DNA of 64,000 nucleotides from NCBI GenBank assembly GCA_951813395.1, contig OX638356.1:2926501-2990500 (forward strand). Direction: 5' to 3'. The DNA comes from Longimicrobiales bacterium (GTDB taxonomy: Bacteria > Gemmatimonadota > Gemmatimonadetes > Longimicrobiales > Gaopeijiaceae). A model generated the notes under the pieces. That model did not search any database. It worked only from the letters and a program-made list of their open reading frames with translations, and had not been told where the DNA came from. The position numbers and the translations under genes were made by a program. Positions 1 to 7,326 of the stretch are shown in pieces. Positions within the stretch are counted from its first letter, which is position 1; every line of letters starts with the position of its first letter.

Positions 1-157
1 GGTCCAGTGCCGAGGTAAAGGATTGTATGGTATACGTACCCGTGAGATCGGGCGGCATCGGATCCTGCACTACGACCATTTCGTCGCCGCAGCCCGGCAC
101 GTAGAAGAAGACGCCTGTCAGCGCGACAATGAGCAATCTGGACCGGGCACAATACAC
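1..157 (-). CDS. Lipoprotein, N-terminal fragment cut by window edge
   Basis: On the minus strand a reading frame opens with GTG at 157 and stays open to base 1, giving about 52 residues. A strong purine-rich ribosome-binding sequence (GGGGGAGG, about 164-171) sits at normal spacing and decides the start. The N-terminus has basic residues, a hydrophobic stretch and a lipobox-like Val-Pro-Gly-Cys near residue 23. An acidic segment and a stretch reading DLTGTYTIQSFTSALD follow, which resembles the start of a secreted beta-rich lipoprotein. The family cannot be named because the rest of the gene is outside the window. Bases 158-318, between this gene and the transposase remnant, hold nothing else I can support. 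Confidence 0.55.
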   Translation of the reverse strand, partial: MYCARSRLLIVALTGVFFYVPGCGDEMVVVQDPMPPDLTGTYTIQSFTSALD

Positions 158-318
158 GACAGCCTCCCCCTTGGATACTCGACGCCTACGTTTCAACGTA
201 TATGTCGGCAATCCCTGCAACCAGTGATAGCGTTGTCCAATGAGAAGTGAGTATGAACAGGAAGCCGGTTTCCAACGGGAAGTGAGCATGAGCGAGGGTG
301 CGAGCAGATCATGGGAGC

Positions 319-1412
319 ATGATCGTGACACTCCACACCGAACGGATTCGGACCCTGGACGACGTCCGCGCCTTCCTCGACGGGAACAAGGCTGCGGACA
401 TCACCCCCCACAACCGCGAGGCCGCGTACGCGTTCATTGAGCGCACGCTGGTCAGGTTCCGCTACCACTTCGGCCTGTTAAGGGCCGGGAAGGGCCTTGT
501 GCGGGAGTTCCTCGCCAAGGTCACCGGCTATTCGGAGGCGCAGCTGACCCGGCTGATCACGCAGCAGCGCCGCACGGGCCATATCCGCGACCACCGGCTT
601 CGTCCACCTGCCCGGCCCTTTCCGACGTTCTACACGCCCGGCGACGCGCTGCTGCTGGCCGAGATGGACGAGGCGCTGGGCCAGCTCTCGGGTCCGGCGA
701 CGAAGCCGGCCCTGTGGCGCATGTTCCATGTCTTCGGCGACAGGCGCTTCGAGCGACTGGCGGAGATCTCCAACGGCCACATCTACAACCTGCGGAGACG
801 CCGGGCGTACCGGAACGCGAGGACCACGTTTCGCACGACCCGGGCGGTGCCCTCGCCGATCGGGCAGCGGCGCAGGCCCCGGCCGGAAGGCCGGCCCGGC
901 TTCGTGCGCGTCGACACCGTCCACAGCGGCGACCGCGACGGAGAGAAGGGGGCCTACGTGATAAACATGGTCGACGAAGTGACGCAGTACCAGCAACTTG
1001 CGGCGGTTCCCCGGATCACCGAGCACTACATGGTTCCCGTGCTCGAAGCGCTCGTCGGCGCGTTCCCATTCCGCGTCTCGGCCTTCCATGCCGACAACGG
1101 GTCCGAGTACATCTCCTGCGCGACTTCCTCTCCCCCTTCCTCAACCACCACCGGCCCTGCCTGTTCGCCGTCGAGACCGAGGGGAAGGGCGGGCGCCGAC
1201 GCCGGAGGTATCCCCAGGCGCTGGTCATGACCCCCTACGAGAAGCTCGTCTCACTGCCCGGGGCCGACGGCTTCCTGAAGCCGGGCGTCACCTTCGAGCA
1301 GCTCGGCGCCGCTGCGCATGCCGCGACCGACCTGGAGGCCGCCGGGGAAGTCCAGCGCGCCCGCAAGGAGCTCTTCCGCCTCGTCGGCATGGCGATGAAC
1401 CCCGCCGCGTGA
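319..1412 (+). pseudogene. Integrase-core (rve/DDE) transposase, broken by internal deletion and frameshift
   Basis: The 5' part (start ATG 319, MIVTLHTERIRTL) encodes a helix-turn-helix-like N-terminus and most of an rve/DDE integrase core. The first Asp is in VRVDTVHSGD (about residue 199) and the second in HADNGSEY (about residue 259). Just after that second motif, near 1113-1117, the frame changes. The C-terminal part (DFLSPFLNHHRP, MTPYEKL, PGVTFEQL) continues in another frame to 1412. In intact relatives several tens of residues, including the catalytic Glu, separate these blocks, so a deletion has removed the third catalytic residue and shifted the frame. The frame-1 reading alone ends at 1230 in nonsense sequence. 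The element should be unable to transpose itself. A near-identical copy of its 3' end occurs at 4216-4485. Confidence 0.8.
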
Positions 1413-1460
1413 TCCAGCACGCCAGGCCACCCCACCCCCAATATCCATCCACCCTTCACC
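1143..1460 (+). repeat. Direct repeat, left copy (transposase 3' end plus downstream tail)
   Basis: Bases 1143-1412 match 4216-4485 over 270 bp without indels and with only a few substitutions. The match continues past the stop codon (tgatccagcacgcc) and, after a 48-bp insertion in the right copy, resumes at aggccacccc through the sequence around 1460. Both copies are in the same orientation and flank the YHYH/MORN/SCO1 genes. Confidence 0.8.
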
Positions 1461-1575
1461 CCTTCACCTTTAACGAAATCGAGTCTCGACCTGTATTCAG
1501 GTGGAGTGGGCCGGCGAACGCGAAGCGTGCTTGCCCGGATCACCCGCCGACACGAACCGAGCCAGCCGAGGACGA

Positions 1576-2355
1576 ATGAACCACCCCGGAAACGAAGCAG
1601 ACCCGACCCGACCCCGCACTGCCGGCGGCGCGCCCGCGCTCGTCGCGCTCCTTTGCGTCTCGTCGTGCGGGACCGAGGCCCAAACGGCTCCCGAGCCTCC
1701 GGGCGAGCTCGCTCCGGCCTTTGCGGAGTTCGACAGCGTCAACGTCACGGTGGCGCTGAACGGCGCCCTCGTGACTATCGAGAGCAACGGGCTGCCCAAC
1801 CACACCTCGCCCTACTGGTCTCCGAATCACCCGCTCTTCGTGGAGCCAACCGCGACCACGCGGGAGCGGATGGCCCCCGGCTACATCGACGACTTCAACG
1901 GGAGCTACGCCCTGACCATCTCGGCGACTCCGGAGCTGGCATCGTCGAGCCGGGCGACCGGCCTGGGTCCGATCGGCATTGCGGTCAGCGGAGCGATGAT
2001 CTACAACGACTCGGAGGGCCCGGGAAGACCGCTCGACTGGGCGATCGGTTCGCTCGACTACGTGGGCGCGCACACCGGCCCGCAGAGCTACCACTACCAC
2101 CTCGAGCCCGTCGCGTGGACGGACGACGACGAGAAGCTCGTCGGAGTGATGGCGGACGGGTTCTTCCTATACGGTCGGCGGGACCCCGACGGCTCGCATC
2201 CGGCCGACCTGGACGCCTCGGGAGGACACACCGGCCCGACGCCGCACGATCCGGAAGGAGAGTACCACTACCACATCCAGAACGCGCTCTACCTGGACCG
2301 CTACTACATACTCTTTCCGGGCGACTACCAGGGGACGCCAAGTGCGATCCGCTAG
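1576..2355 (+). CDS. YHYH-domain lipoprotein
   Basis: This gene encodes 259 residues from ATG 1576, chosen because a signal peptide with lipobox Cys31 (LLCVSSC) follows it. The mature protein carries two YHYH tetrads, at about residues 172 and 230, inside conserved SYHYHLEP and GEYHYHIQN contexts, which is the hallmark of the YHYH domain family. That family has no settled enzymatic role; clustered His and Tyr residues suggest metal binding, which is inference. It is the first gene of a three-gene operon and overlaps the next gene by 14 bp. The downstream SCO1 homologue makes a copper-related envelope role plausible. The whole operon lies between two transposase remnants. Confidence 0.8.
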   Translation: MNHPGNEADPTRPRTAGGAPALVALLCVSSCGTEAQTAPEPPGELAPAFAEFDSVNVTVALNGALVTIESNGLPNHTSPYWSPNHPLFVEPTATTRERMAPGYIDDFNGSYALTISATPELASSSRATGLGPIGIAVSGAMIYNDSEGPGRPLDWAIGSLDYVGAHTGPQSYHYHLEPVAWTDDDEKLVGVMADGFFLYGRRDPDGSHPADLDASGGHTGPTPHDPEGEYHYHIQNALYLDRYYILFPGDYQGTPSAIR

Positions 2356-2998
2356 CGCCCCGCGGTCGGCCCCGCCCGGCCGCCGAGATCGCCGCGCCGC
2401 CTGGTCGCCGGGGCCGCCGGCCCTTATCGCGTGCGCCCTCGCTCTCGCGGGCTGCCAGGCCGTCGAGGTGGACTACGGTGATCTGGAGACGCGCCGCGGC
2501 GACGGTATCGTCACTCTCCGGGGCGAACCCTTCGGCGGCGCAGCGGTCCGATACGCCCCGGCCGGCTCCCTCGTTGAGCGCGCGACCTACCGCGCGGGGC
2601 GGAGGGACGGCCTCGCGGAGCGCTGGCACGCCGACGGGACGCCGAGTTTCCGGGCGACCTACCTCGGCGGCCTGCGCCACGGAACGGCGGAGACCTGGTG
2701 GGAGGACGGCACGCCGCGCTCGGTGTCGCGCTACGTGCGCGGGGTGGCGCACGGGCTCCAGAGCGAGTGGTACCGGAGCGGGGCCCGGTTCAAGGAGGTG
2801 CGTCTGGTGAACGGCCGCGAGGAGGGCCTTCAGCGAGCCTGGCGCGAGAACGGCAAGCTCTACGCTAATTACGAGGCGCGGGACGGTCGCACCTACGGCC
2901 TGAGGCGAAGCAAGCTGTGCTTCGAGTTGACCCGGGACGACGTGAACCAGGACGACGTGAACCAGGGCGCCGTGCGCCTCGGAGGGACGGCGCCGTGA
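2342..2998 (+). CDS. MORN-repeat lipoprotein (YwqK-like)
   Basis: A GTG at 2342 starts a 218-residue protein within the last codons of the YHYH gene. The N-terminus is a signal peptide with lipobox LALAGC (Cys38). Residues about 55-195 contain several copies of a MORN-like repeat of about 22 residues (for example GLAERWHADGTPSFRATYLG, then HGTAETWWEDGTP). This repeat type is often annotated as 'toxin-antitoxin system YwqK family antitoxin', but no toxin gene is adjacent and a structural or binding role at the membrane is equally likely. Near the C-terminus the seven-residue stretch DDVNQ(DDVNQ) is tandemly repeated. The stop overlaps the SCO1 start (GTGA), so the two are probably co-translated. 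Confidence 0.75.
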   Translation: MRSASAPRSAPPGRRDRRAAWSPGPPALIACALALAGCQAVEVDYGDLETRRGDGIVTLRGEPFGGAAVRYAPAGSLVERATYRAGRRDGLAERWHADGTPSFRATYLGGLRHGTAETWWEDGTPRSVSRYVRGVAHGLQSEWYRSGARFKEVRLVNGREEGLQRAWRENGKLYANYEARDGRTYGLRRSKLCFELTRDDVNQDDVNQGAVRLGGTAP

Positions 2999-3717
2999 CC
3001 ATCGTGACCTCCGCGAGCGTGGGCCGGGCCGCAAGTCGCGCCAGCGTGATAGGCGGCGTGGCGGCCGGACTCGCCGCCGCAGTCCTGCTTGCGACGAACG
3101 ACGGCCGCCCGACCGACGCTCCAGGCGGCGAAGCTCGATCTCTGCCGTACTTCGACGACGAGAGCTTCACGCCTCGCTGGTACGACGACCACTCCGATCT
3201 GCCCGCCGACTTTCACTCGGTCGGCTCGTTCAGCCTCGTCGATCAACACGGTGCCGAGGTCACCCACAAGACGCTGGGCGGCAAGGTCTACGTGGCCAAT
3301 TTCTTCTTCACCGCCTGTCCCGGGATCTGTCCAACGACGATGGCGAGCATGGCCCGTCTCCAGTCCGACCTGGGCGCCTTCGACGACGTGGCGCTGGTCT
3401 CCCACTCGATCACTCCCGAGGTGGACGACGTGCCGGTGCTCCGGGCCTACGCGGAACGGATGCGGGTCGTCTGGGCGGGATGGCACCTTGTCACCGGGCG
3501 CAGGCAGGTCATCGACGACCTCGCCAAGCGCGCCTACTTCTCCCACGAGGATATGGGAAGGGCGGCGGAGGCCGGGGCCCCCGACACCTTCCTACACACC
3601 GAGCAGCTTTTTCTAGTCGACCGCGACGGACACATTCGCGGCGTCTACAACGGGACGAGCCGCACCGCCGTCGATAGGCTCGTGGACGATGTCGAGGTGC
3701 TGAGACGCGAGCGCTGA
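2995..3717 (+). CDS. SCO1/SenC family copper-binding thioredoxin-fold protein
   Basis: The start is taken as GTG 2995, which overlaps the upstream stop as GTGA, giving 240 residues. An N-terminal hydrophobic segment (about residues 18-36) anchors or exports the protein. The thioredoxin-like domain shows the SCO copper site: Cys108 and Cys112 in FFFTACPGICPTTM, and the distal His201 in DTFLHTEQLFLVD. SCO proteins deliver copper to the CuA centre of cytochrome c oxidase or act as thiol reductants in the periplasm. No oxidase genes are nearby, so the target is unknown. Upstream YHYH and MORN lipoprotein genes form its operon. Confidence 0.9.
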   Translation: MTIVTSASVGRAASRASVIGGVAAGLAAAVLLATNDGRPTDAPGGEARSLPYFDDESFTPRWYDDHSDLPADFHSVGSFSLVDQHGAEVTHKTLGGKVYVANFFFTACPGICPTTMASMARLQSDLGAFDDVALVSHSITPEVDDVPVLRAYAERMRVVWAGWHLVTGRRQVIDDLAKRAYFSHEDMGRAAEAGAPDTFLHTEQLFLVDRDGHIRGVYNGTSRTAVDRLVDDVEVLRRER

Positions 3718-4215
3718 AGGCGGGTTGAGACCATGAGTTGAGAGGCGCCCGGGGCCGGCCCCGCGTCTGCGCCTCCGCCGGGAACGCCCCTCCCGGTGCG
3801 CCGACCGTCCGATTACTCTATCGGTATGTCCCAATGGAGCATGATGTCCCGGCGGTGGAGCACGATGTCCCGGTGGTGGAGCATGATGTCCCAATGGAGC
3901 ATGATGTCCCGGTGGATGCGGAGGGAGCGCGGATCCCCACTCGGTCGACCCAGGGGCGGAGCGTCGTGCCCCAGCAACGGGAGGCACCGCAGCCGCAGGA
4001 GGTGCCCCAGCCGCGAGAGGCGCCCGAGCTTTCGCGCGCTCTCGTTCGCGGTCGCGGCCCTCGCCTGCCTACCCGCACTCGCGGCGTCCCAGCTCCGGCT
4101 CCCGCAGGCGGAGCGAGACGGGCTCGCGAAGCCAGCCTTGGCGTCGGCGCTCCGACCCGCTTCCGGCCTGTCGCTCGGTCAATCCCCCGACTCCGTTCTC
4201 AGGATCATACGCCGT
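3718..4215 (+). other. Intergenic remnant region with possible broken secreted-protein ORF
   Basis: No intact gene is convincing here. One frame, open from about 3796, begins with the tandem repeat at 3826-3918. It later encodes a signal-peptide-like stretch (FRALSFAVAALACLPALAAS, about 4030-4090) and then about 40 residues before running without a stop into the transposase remnant at 4216. This could be the 5' stub of an exported-protein gene interrupted by the mobile element. It could also be chance coding in GC-rich DNA; I favour neither strongly. Confidence 0.3.
3826..3918 (+). repeat. Degenerate tandem repeat, units of 18 and 21 bp
   Basis: Five units start with ATGTCCC: 3826-3843 (18 bp), 3844-3864 (21 bp), 3865-3885 (21 bp), 3886-3903 (18 bp) and a partial unit from 3904. 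The first and fourth units are identical. Unit lengths are multiples of three, so all frames stay open. One frame reads Met/Trp/Ser-rich peptides (MSQWSM, MSRWWSM) and another reads EHDVP repeats. Confidence 0.85.
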
Positions 4216-4485
4216 AACCACCACCGGCCCTGCCTGTTCGCCGTCGAGACCGAGGGGAAGGGCGGGCGTCGACGCCGGAAGTATCCCCAGGAGCTGGTCA
4301 TGACCCCCTACGAGAAGCTCGTCTCGCTGCCCGGGGCCGACGGCTTCCTGAAGCCAGGCGTCACCTTCGAGCAACTCGGCGCCGTTGCGCATGCCGCGAC
4401 CGACCTGGAGGCCGCCGGGGAAGTCCAGCGCGCCCGCAAGGAGCTCTTCCGCCTCGTCGGCATGGCGATGAACCCCGCCGCGTGA
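4216..4485 (+). pseudogene. Transposase C-terminal remnant (second copy)
   Basis: These 270 bp encode the last 89 residues of the same integrase-core transposase as at 319-1412 (NHHRPCLFAVETEGKG through MAMNPAA, stop 4485). There is no catalytic domain upstream, so it is a 5'-truncated relic. It differs from the left copy by only a few bases, which implies a recent duplication or a recent insertion of both. Confidence 0.8.
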
Positions 4486-4722
4486 TCCAGCACGCCGCCC
4501 CCTCGGCTCGCTCCGCTCGCCTCGCGGGCGGCGCCTTGCCCGCCAGGCCACCCCAACCCCAATATCCTTCCCTCCATCACCCCTCACCTTCACACCCCCT
4601 CGGCCCCACTCACCGGCTCGTTCATGCTCATGTCCGGGTTGGAAAACACTGTGATCCCGATGTTCGCGTACTCGCGGCGGCAATGGAGCGCCGCCACCCG
4701 GTCACCCAAGGACGACAAGCGA
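4486..4722 (+). repeat. Transposase downstream tail with 48-bp inserted GC-rich repeat
   Basis: After the stop, the sequence shared with 1413-1460 is interrupted by a 48-bp insert (about 4497-4544) containing ggctcgctccgctcgcc and the hairpin-forming gggcggcgccttgcccgcc, then resumes as aggccaccccaacccc. The insert looks like a small palindromic dispersed repeat or a terminator. The remainder up to 4722 holds no gene I can support and probably contains the promoter of the ProX-like gene. Confidence 0.5.
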
Positions 4723-5241
4723 ATGCTGCTGATCACCGGCGACAGGCCGAGGGGCCCGCGCGAGCTCTTCAAGCGGCTGGATGACCTCGGCGTGTCCCAC
4801 CGCACGATGACACACGACCCGGTCTTCACCGTCGAGGAGGCGCAGCACTTGCGGGGGCGCATCGAAGGCGCCCACTCCAAGAACCTCTTCGTGCGCGACA
4901 AAAAGGAACGGCATTGGCTGGTTTCCTGCCTGGCCGACCGAAAGCTCGACCTGAAATGGCTGGCGGGAGAGCTCGGTACAAGGCGGCTCACCTTCTGCAG
5001 TGCGCGGCGCCTTGGCGGCTATCTCGGGATCCGGCGCGGCAGCGTCTCCCCGTTCGCGATCATTAACGACAAAACCGGCATTGTCCAGGTGGCGCTCGAC
5101 GCGGAGCTGCTGGCTGCGGAGCCCCTCAACTTCCATCCGCTGGACAACTCGAAGACCACAACGCTGTCCACAGCGGGCCTGTTGCGCTTTCTGGACGCCG
5201 AGGGCCACCACCCCCACATCATCCGCTTTCCGGCAGGCTGA
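4723..5241 (+). CDS. ProX/PrdX-like prolyl-tRNA editing deacylase (YbaK fold)
   Basis: The 172-residue product from ATG 4723 has the length and motifs of the free-standing YbaK/ProX (PrdX) editing domain. HSKNLFVRDKKERHWLV carries the Lys-Asn-Leu-Phe signature, and RLGGYLGIRRGSVSPFAI with NFHPLDNSKTT matches the rest of the active-site pocket. Proteins of this family hydrolyse mischarged Ala-tRNA(Pro) in the cytoplasm. The upstream in-frame ATG at 4624 lies closer to the transposase tail and would add residues unlike the family, so 4723 is preferred. The gene stands alone, convergent with the serine hydrolase that follows. Confidence 0.88.
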   Translation: MLLITGDRPRGPRELFKRLDDLGVSHRTMTHDPVFTVEEAQHLRGRIEGAHSKNLFVRDKKERHWLVSCLADRKLDLKWLAGELGTRRLTFCSARRLGGYLGIRRGSVSPFAIINDKTGIVQVALDAELLAAEPLNFHPLDNSKTTTLSTAGLLRFLDAEGHHPHIIRFPAG

Positions 5242-5246
5242 TCGGT

Positions 5247-6368
5247 TCAGCGGAAGGCGGGCAGGACGTGCTGGACCACGATGTCCATGGTCACTCGCTC
5301 GTAGTCCTCGGCCGCTTCGCCCATGCGCCACCAGTTGTTGGTCGTGACGACGACCAGATTGAGGCCCGGCACGACAACGACATACTGTCCGCCGTGACCC
5401 CACGCGAAATACATGGGCTCGGGGGCGTCGGGAGCGACCCACCACAGGAATCCGTAGGAGATTCCCTTCAGCGAACCGGAGTCGAAGCGCCAGTCGAATC
5501 GGCCCATGGTGGACCGGTCGACCCAGTCGGCAGGAATGATCTGCCGTCCCCCGCTGGATCCCCGCTGCAGATAGAGTTGTCCGAACCTCGCCAGGTCGCG
5601 CGGTCGCAAATCGAGTCCCGCACCCCCGTTGTGGAACCCGCCGCCCAGACTCTCCCACCGGCTCTTCGCAATGCCCATGGGATCGAGGAGCACGTGCTGG
5701 GCAAAGTTGGGAAGGTACATGGTGGTCGCCTGCTCGATCACCACGCCGAGCAGGTGCACGGCACCCGAGTTGTAGGTGAATTGGGTCCCGGGCGCCGATG
5801 TCAGTGGCTTCTCGAGCACGAAGCCGAGGTAGTCGCCCGAACGAATCCAGTCGATGTACGATCCGAATCCGCCCGACTCGTCCCATTCCAGGCCACTGGT
5901 CATGGTGAGGAGCTGTCGCACCGTGATTGCCCGCTTGTCCGGCTCGATCCGCCCCGTCACCCCGTCCAGATAGTCGCCGATCGGATCGTCCAGTCCGTCG
6001 ATGTCCCCGCGCGCGATCGCAATGCCGGCAAGCGCCGATACAACACTCTTGGTGACGGACCGGACATCGTGCAGCTCTTCTTCGGCCCCGTCGCCAAAGT
6101 ACTCCTCGACGACCAGCCGTCCATCCTTGACGACGAGCAGGCTGCGCATGCGGTCGTTCGCGCCGGCCAGTTCCACGGCGCGCGCCATGCGTTCCGGCGA
6201 ACCTCCGACGTCGGCCAGGGAGGCCTCGACCCAGGGCAGGGCCAGATCGATATCGAGAGGGCCCGAGGGTCCGGGACCCAGGGGCCCCTCACTACACGCC
6301 GCCAATAGACCGGCTGCCGCGGCAGCGGCCACCTGTCTCAGCTTTGGCCGTATTTCGTGCGGATGCAC
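5247..6368 (-). CDS. Secreted serine hydrolase, beta-lactamase/PBP fold (class C-like)
   Basis: The protein has 373 residues. The N-terminus is a lipoprotein signal peptide (AAAAAGLLAAC, Cys25). Catalytic motifs of the class C beta-lactamase/esterase family are present: Ser104-x-x-Lys107 (SVTKS), Tyr-x-Asn (TYNSG) and His-Gly-Gly (WGHGGQYV). Such proteins are usually esterases, peptidases or carboxypeptidases rather than true beta-lactamases; the substrate cannot be read from sequence. The gene ends 5 bp from the convergent ProX-like gene and faces the divergent gene at 6673 across a 304-bp gap. Confidence 0.88.
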   Translation of the reverse strand: MHPHEIRPKLRQVAAAAAAGLLAACSEGPLGPGPSGPLDIDLALPWVEASLADVGGSPERMARAVELAGANDRMRSLLVVKDGRLVVEEYFGDGAEEELHDVRSVTKSVVSALAGIAIARGDIDGLDDPIGDYLDGVTGRIEPDKRAITVRQLLTMTSGLEWDESGGFGSYIDWIRSGDYLGFVLEKPLTSAPGTQFTYNSGAVHLLGVVIEQATTMYLPNFAQHVLLDPMGIAKSRWESLGGGFHNGGAGLDLRPRDLARFGQLYLQRGSSGGRQIIPADWVDRSTMGRFDWRFDSGSLKGISYGFLWWVAPDAPEPMYFAWGHGGQYVVVVPGLNLVVVTTNNWWRMGEAAEDYERVTMDIVVQHVLPAFR

Positions 6369-6672
6369 TCGCCCGCCCCATCACGAGGAGCAATCAACGC
6401 CTTGCACACCGAATCTGCACGAAAACCACCACTGCGCGCCAGTCGACGCACCACCCATCCTCCGGTCACGCCTTGTCCCGACCGAGGCGTCCCGGTACCT
6501 GCTCGCGTCGCGCAACCCCTCATCAACGACCCCTAGCGCCACAGCGGAGAATCGTCGAATCTTCGGAAACCGATTCCCGCCGCAGATCGTTAATGCGTGA
6601 TCGGGGGACCGGATCGCCGGACGGGACTTCCAGCCCCGCCGGGACCGTCAGCAATGGGAAGGATGGAATGTC
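6369..6672. other. Divergent intergenic region
   Basis: This 304-bp stretch separates two divergent genes and should hold both promoters. I see no tRNA, no convincing short ORF with a ribosome-binding site, and no clear inverted repeat. It is somewhat less GC-rich than the flanking genes. Just upstream of 6673, aatgggaaggatgg offers a plausible ribosome-binding sequence for the plus-strand gene. Confidence 0.4.
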
Positions 6673-7314
6673 ATGAAACGTCTGGAGCGTCTGGCCCCGA
6701 CCACGCGTCCCCTAACGTCGTGCGCCGCCGCGATTCATCCAGGGCTGCTCGCGTTGGCCGCGTTGGCCGCGTCCGCCGCATGGAGTTGTGCGTCTCCCCA
6801 GGTAGCGAACCCCGAAGAGCAGGTCGCCCAGGCGCTCGCGGCCGCGCCGGAGGAACTGGCCGAAGGAGCCCGAGTCCTCGGCTACGCCACCGACGGCTCT
6901 GTCGTGCAGCTTCGCGAGGGATCCAACGACTTCGTCTGTCTGGCCTCCAACCCGGCCAACGAGCGATTCTCTTCGTCCTGCTACCACGCTTCGCTGGAGC
7001 CCTACTTCGCCCGCGGCAGGGAACTGGACGCGGTGGGTACGAGTCGCGAGGACCGGTACCGCATTCGCTACGAGGAAATGGAGGCGGGCTCGCTCCAGAT
7101 GCCGGTCATGTCCGCCGCCCAGTACATCTTCGACGGGACGTGGAACAGCGAGACGCGAACCGCCGAGGGCATGGTGCGATGGGTCATCTATGTGCCCGGA
7201 GCAACCGAGGAGTCGATCGGGCTGTCGGCCGTGCCGGTCGAGGGCGGCCCGTACCTGATGTTCGCAGGCACCCCGGGCGCCCATATCATGATTGTTCCGC
7301 CTCGGGACGGGTAG
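6673..7314 (+). CDS. Secreted protein of unknown function
   Basis: This gene encodes 213 residues. A long N-terminus with a hydrophobic segment (about residues 22-38) ends in AAWSCAS, which could be a lipobox. The mature part has two Cys in LREGSNDFVCLAS...SSSCYHASLEPYF and a conserved-looking C-terminus (VRWVIYVPGATEESIGLS, then MFAGTPGAHIMIVPP). I do not recognise the family. The presence of paired Cys, many aromatic residues and no repeats suggests a small folded periplasmic domain. It is followed after 12 bp by the cardiolipin synthase gene and may be co-transcribed with it. Confidence 0.7.
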   Translation: MKRLERLAPTTRPLTSCAAAIHPGLLALAALAASAAWSCASPQVANPEEQVAQALAAAPEELAEGARVLGYATDGSVVQLREGSNDFVCLASNPANERFSSSCYHASLEPYFARGRELDAVGTSREDRYRIRYEEMEAGSLQMPVMSAAQYIFDGTWNSETRTAEGMVRWVIYVPGATEESIGLSAVPVEGGPYLMFAGTPGAHIMIVPPRDG

Positions 7315-7326
7315 TCGTCTGTCGGC

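Noticed and set aside
2342-2998. MORN-repeat protein as an antitoxin of a toxin-antitoxin pair
   Set aside because: It is a lipoprotein inside an operon with SCO1 and no toxin-like gene is adjacent.
3826-3918. Possible CRISPR or iteron array
   Set aside because: Only five short degenerate units with no spacers and no replication genes nearby.
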